Shown piece after piece: positions 59,548-64,000 of a stretch of DNA of 64,000 nucleotides; positions within the stretch are counted from its first letter, which is position 1; each line of letters opens with the position of its first letter. Below the pieces are notes generated by a model. That model worked only from the letters and a program-made list of their open reading frames with translations, had not been told where the DNA came from and searched no databases. Made by a program: the position numbers and the translations under genes. The stretch comes from Plantibacter sp. Leaf314 (GTDB lineage Bacteria; Actinomycetota; Actinomycetes; Actinomycetales; Microbacteriaceae): contig NZ_LMOB01000001.1 of assembly GCF_001423185.1 (NCBI RefSeq), positions 885,437 to 949,436 of the forward strand. The letters are read 5' to 3'.

Positions 59548-60357
59548 GTGAACGAGCAGAACGCGACCGTGCAACAGCCGGACCTCCCCGAACGGTCGCC
59601 GGTCGCGCGCCGCTGGTGGGAGATCGGGATCGTCCTCGCGCTGAGCCTCGGCGCGTCTGCGGTGTACTCCGTCATCTCGCTCATCGCGAAGCTCACCGCG
59701 GGGCCGCCGCTCGCCGACCAGTCGGCGGCCATCAACACGACGCAGGCGACCCGGGAGTGGCTCGACTTCAGCTACCAGTTTCTCGGGCTGTTCTTCCAGC
59801 TCGCGCCCGTCGCGCTCGTCATCTATCTGCTCTGGCAACCGGGGCGAAGCGGTTTCACCCGCATGGGACTCGACCTCCGCGCACCAGGACGCGACCTCGG
59901 ACGTGGCGCGCTGCTCGTCGCCGCGATCGGCATCCCCGGTATCGGGGTGTACGCGCTCGGCCGGGCGCTCGGGGTCACGGTCGCGGTGTCGACCTTCCCC
60001 GACACCATGTACTGGTGGACGATCCCGATGCTCGTCTTCTCCGCGCTCCGCGCCGGGCTGCAGGAGGAGGTCATCATCATCGGGTACCTGTACACCCGGC
60101 TGCGCGAGATCGGATGGGGGTGGTGGACGATCATCCTCTCGACCGCCGTCCTGCGCGGGAGCTACCACCTGTACCAGGGCATCGGACCGTTCTTCGGCAA
60201 CGTCGCCATGGGGATCGCGTTCGGCTGGTGCTACAAGCGCTGGGGCCGGGTGATGCCGCTCGTCGTCGCGCACACGATCATCGACGTGATCTCCTTCGCC
60301 GGATTCCCCCTGGCGGTCGCCTGGTGGCCGGGCATCTTCGCCCCGACCTCGTCCTGA
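59548..60357 (+). CDS. CPBP-family intramembrane protein (putative glutamic-type protease)
   Basis: The 269-residue protein has seven to eight membrane helices and a CPBP/Abi-type core. Motif 1 appears as LQEEVIIIGYLYTRL, with the Glu pair but Gly where the usual EExxxR has Arg. Conserved His are present in SYHLYQGIGPFF and VVAHTIIDVISF. Relatives process CAAX-like or other membrane proteins; activity here is uncertain. Start GTG 59548 is chosen because CACAAT ends six bases upstream, a leaderless arrangement; an in-frame ATG lies 45 bases upstream. It is divergent from cassette 2 and convergent with gcvP. Confidence 0.8.
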   Translation: MNEQNATVQQPDLPERSPVARRWWEIGIVLALSLGASAVYSVISLIAKLTAGPPLADQSAAINTTQATREWLDFSYQFLGLFFQLAPVALVIYLLWQPGRSGFTRMGLDLRAPGRDLGRGALLVAAIGIPGIGVYALGRALGVTVAVSTFPDTMYWWTIPMLVFSALRAGLQEEVIIIGYLYTRLREIGWGWWTIILSTAVLRGSYHLYQGIGPFFGNVAMGIAFGWCYKRWGRVMPLVVAHTIIDVISFAGFPLAVAWWPGIFAPTSS

Positions 60358-60380
60358 CCGACGACCTGCCTGTCCTCGGA

Positions 60381-60428
60381 CGAACGGGGACTCCCCCGCC
60401 CACGACGGGGCGAGGGAGTCCTCGTTCG
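60381..60428. terminator. Long hairpin between convergent CPBP gene and gcvP
   Basis: Bases 60381-60400 pair with 60409-60428 with one mismatch and one G-T pair. It lies 23 bases after the CPBP stop and 15 bases past the gcvP stop on the other strand. Confidence 0.75.
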
Positions 60429-60442
60429 ACGGTGCGCTCCGC

Positions 60443-63363
<2,921 letters not shown>

Positions 63364-63364
<1 letters not shown>

Positions 63365-63738
63365 CACTCGCCCACCAGCTTGCTGTAGTCGTCCCAGCTG
63401 AGCAGCGTGTCGGGCAGTGCGTCGTAGCGCACCGAGACGAGCCAACCGGCGCCGAACGGGTCGCTGTTCACGAGCGACGGGTCGTCGACGACGGCGTCGT
63501 TCGCCTCGACGACCTCTCCGTCGAGCGGTGCGAACAGCTCACCGACGGACTTCGTGGACTCGATCTCGCCGACGACGGTGCTCGCGGAGAGCGCCGCACC
63601 GACGGCCGGCAGGTCGACGAACACGACGTCGCCGAGCTTCTCTGCGGCGTAGTCGGTGATGCCGATGACGGCGAGATCGCCCTCGACGCGGATCCACTCG
63701 TGCTCGGCGGTGTACTTGAGGGTGGTCTTGTCGGCCAT
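63364..63738 (-). CDS. gcvH: Glycine cleavage system H protein
   Basis: The 124-residue lipoyl carrier has the lipoylated Lys in [16 protein letters not shown] (about residue 63) and the family opening [13 protein letters not shown]. It shuttles the aminomethyl group between GcvP and GcvT. ATG 63736-63738 lies three bases after the gcvT stop and follows GAGAGAAG within the gcvT end. It is coupled to gcvP by a one-base overlap. Confidence 0.97.
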
Positions 63739-63741
63739 GGG

Positions 63742-64000
63742 TTACTTCTCTCTCGAATAGAAGGGGAGCGTGGTGACGGTCGCGGGGATCCGCGTGCCGC
63801 GGACGTCGAGGTCGAGCACGGTGCCCGGCTCGGTGTGGTCGGGGTGCACGTAGGCCATCGCGATCGGGTGCCCGAGGGTCGGCGACAGCGCGCCGCTCGT
63901 GACCTCGCCGACGACGTCGTCGCCGGCCAGGACGGCGTAGCCGGCGCGACCCGCGCGACGGCCCTCGGAGACGAGCCCGACGAGCACGCGTGCGTCGGCG
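63742..64000 (-). CDS. gcvT: Aminomethyltransferase (T protein), C-terminal part
   Basis: The last 85 codons of gcvT are inside the window; the start lies beyond base 64000. The segment LVGLVSEGRRAGRAGYAVL and the C-terminal barrel parts GEVTSGALSPTLGHPIAMAYV and VRGTRIPATVTTLPFYSREK are diagnostic for the T protein. It makes methylenetetrahydrofolate and ammonia. Any glycine riboswitch controlling the operon would be upstream of gcvT and so is not visible here. Confidence 0.95.
   Translation of the reverse strand, partial: ADARVLVGLVSEGRRAGRAGYAVLAGDDVVGEVTSGALSPTLGHPIAMAYVHPDHTEPGTVLDLDVRGTRIPATVTTLPFYSREK

Noticed and set aside
63742..64000. Glycine riboswitch for the gcv operon
   Set aside because: Such an element would precede gcvT, whose start lies outside the window; nothing like it is visible between the gcv genes.

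Overview
The window is a gene-dense stretch of a high-GC Gram-positive chromosome. Gene content and order point to an actinobacterium, most likely a member of the Microbacteriaceae. Evidence includes strong GC codon bias, frequent GTG and TTG starts, AdnAB instead of RecBCD, a DtxR-type iron box and a succinylase-type DapD. Large blocks also match, from memory, the gene order of Mycobacterium tuberculosis around Rv3193c-Rv3211 and Rv1165-Rv1232c. No rRNA, CRISPR array, insertion sequence, prophage or other clear mobile element was seen; this looks like core chromosome.

Layout. 1-2577: a glycine-betaine/proline-type ABC transporter (proV-proW-proX, minus strand, proX cut by the window edge). 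2976-4750: an Lrp/AsnC regulator divergent from alanine dehydrogenase. 4847-4920: initiator tRNA-fMet. 5089-10750: a conserved actinobacterial module of UPF0182 membrane protein, PDZ/Lon-like protease and DUF2342 protein. 10826-23390: a DNA-repair neighbourhood with an orphan ThiF/cyclodehydratase-like protein, UvrD2 helicase, NudC, a kinase-fold protein lacking catalytic residues, the AdnA/AdnB motor-nuclease, a DUF3107 protein, a small membrane protein and a ferritin-like protein. 23527-28645: RhlE-type RNA helicase, PHP phosphoesterase, EEP-family protein, aminopeptidase P. 28688-33681: YflT-like stress protein, orphan MgtE-regulatory-domain protein, DUF1003 protein, Mrp ATPase, TatB, O-methyltransferase, DUF3117. 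33785-40736: lysine/diaminopimelate genes (dapE, dapD, dapC) with a PIG-V-like mannosyltransferase, citrate synthase, a 7Fe ferredoxin and a membrane protein. 40938-44497: the iron-regulated efeUOB ferrous iron importer. 44539-46948: a lipoprotein and TypA. 47108-59211: two peptide-type (Dpp/Opp) ABC transporters tail to tail, each with a fused double ATPase. 59548-64000: a CPBP-family membrane protein and the end of a gcvT-gcvH-gcvP glycine cleavage operon.

How the parts work together. The window combines solute uptake (betaine, ferrous iron, peptides), double-strand break resection and repair, diaminopimelate synthesis for lysine and peptidoglycan, and central carbon and one-carbon metabolism. 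The most notable non-coding signal is a repeated -10 hexamer (xAxxxT, usually TAxxxT) placed 6-8 bases before the start codon of at least 14 genes. This marks them as probably leaderless and helps fix several starts. Other regulatory signals are a hairpin hiding the ribosome-binding site of the RhlE helicase, an iron box at the efeU promoter, a GTxAC direct repeat upstream of two transporter operons, a terminator between a solute-binding gene and its permeases, and a diverged intergenic repeat at the 3' ends of convergent genes.
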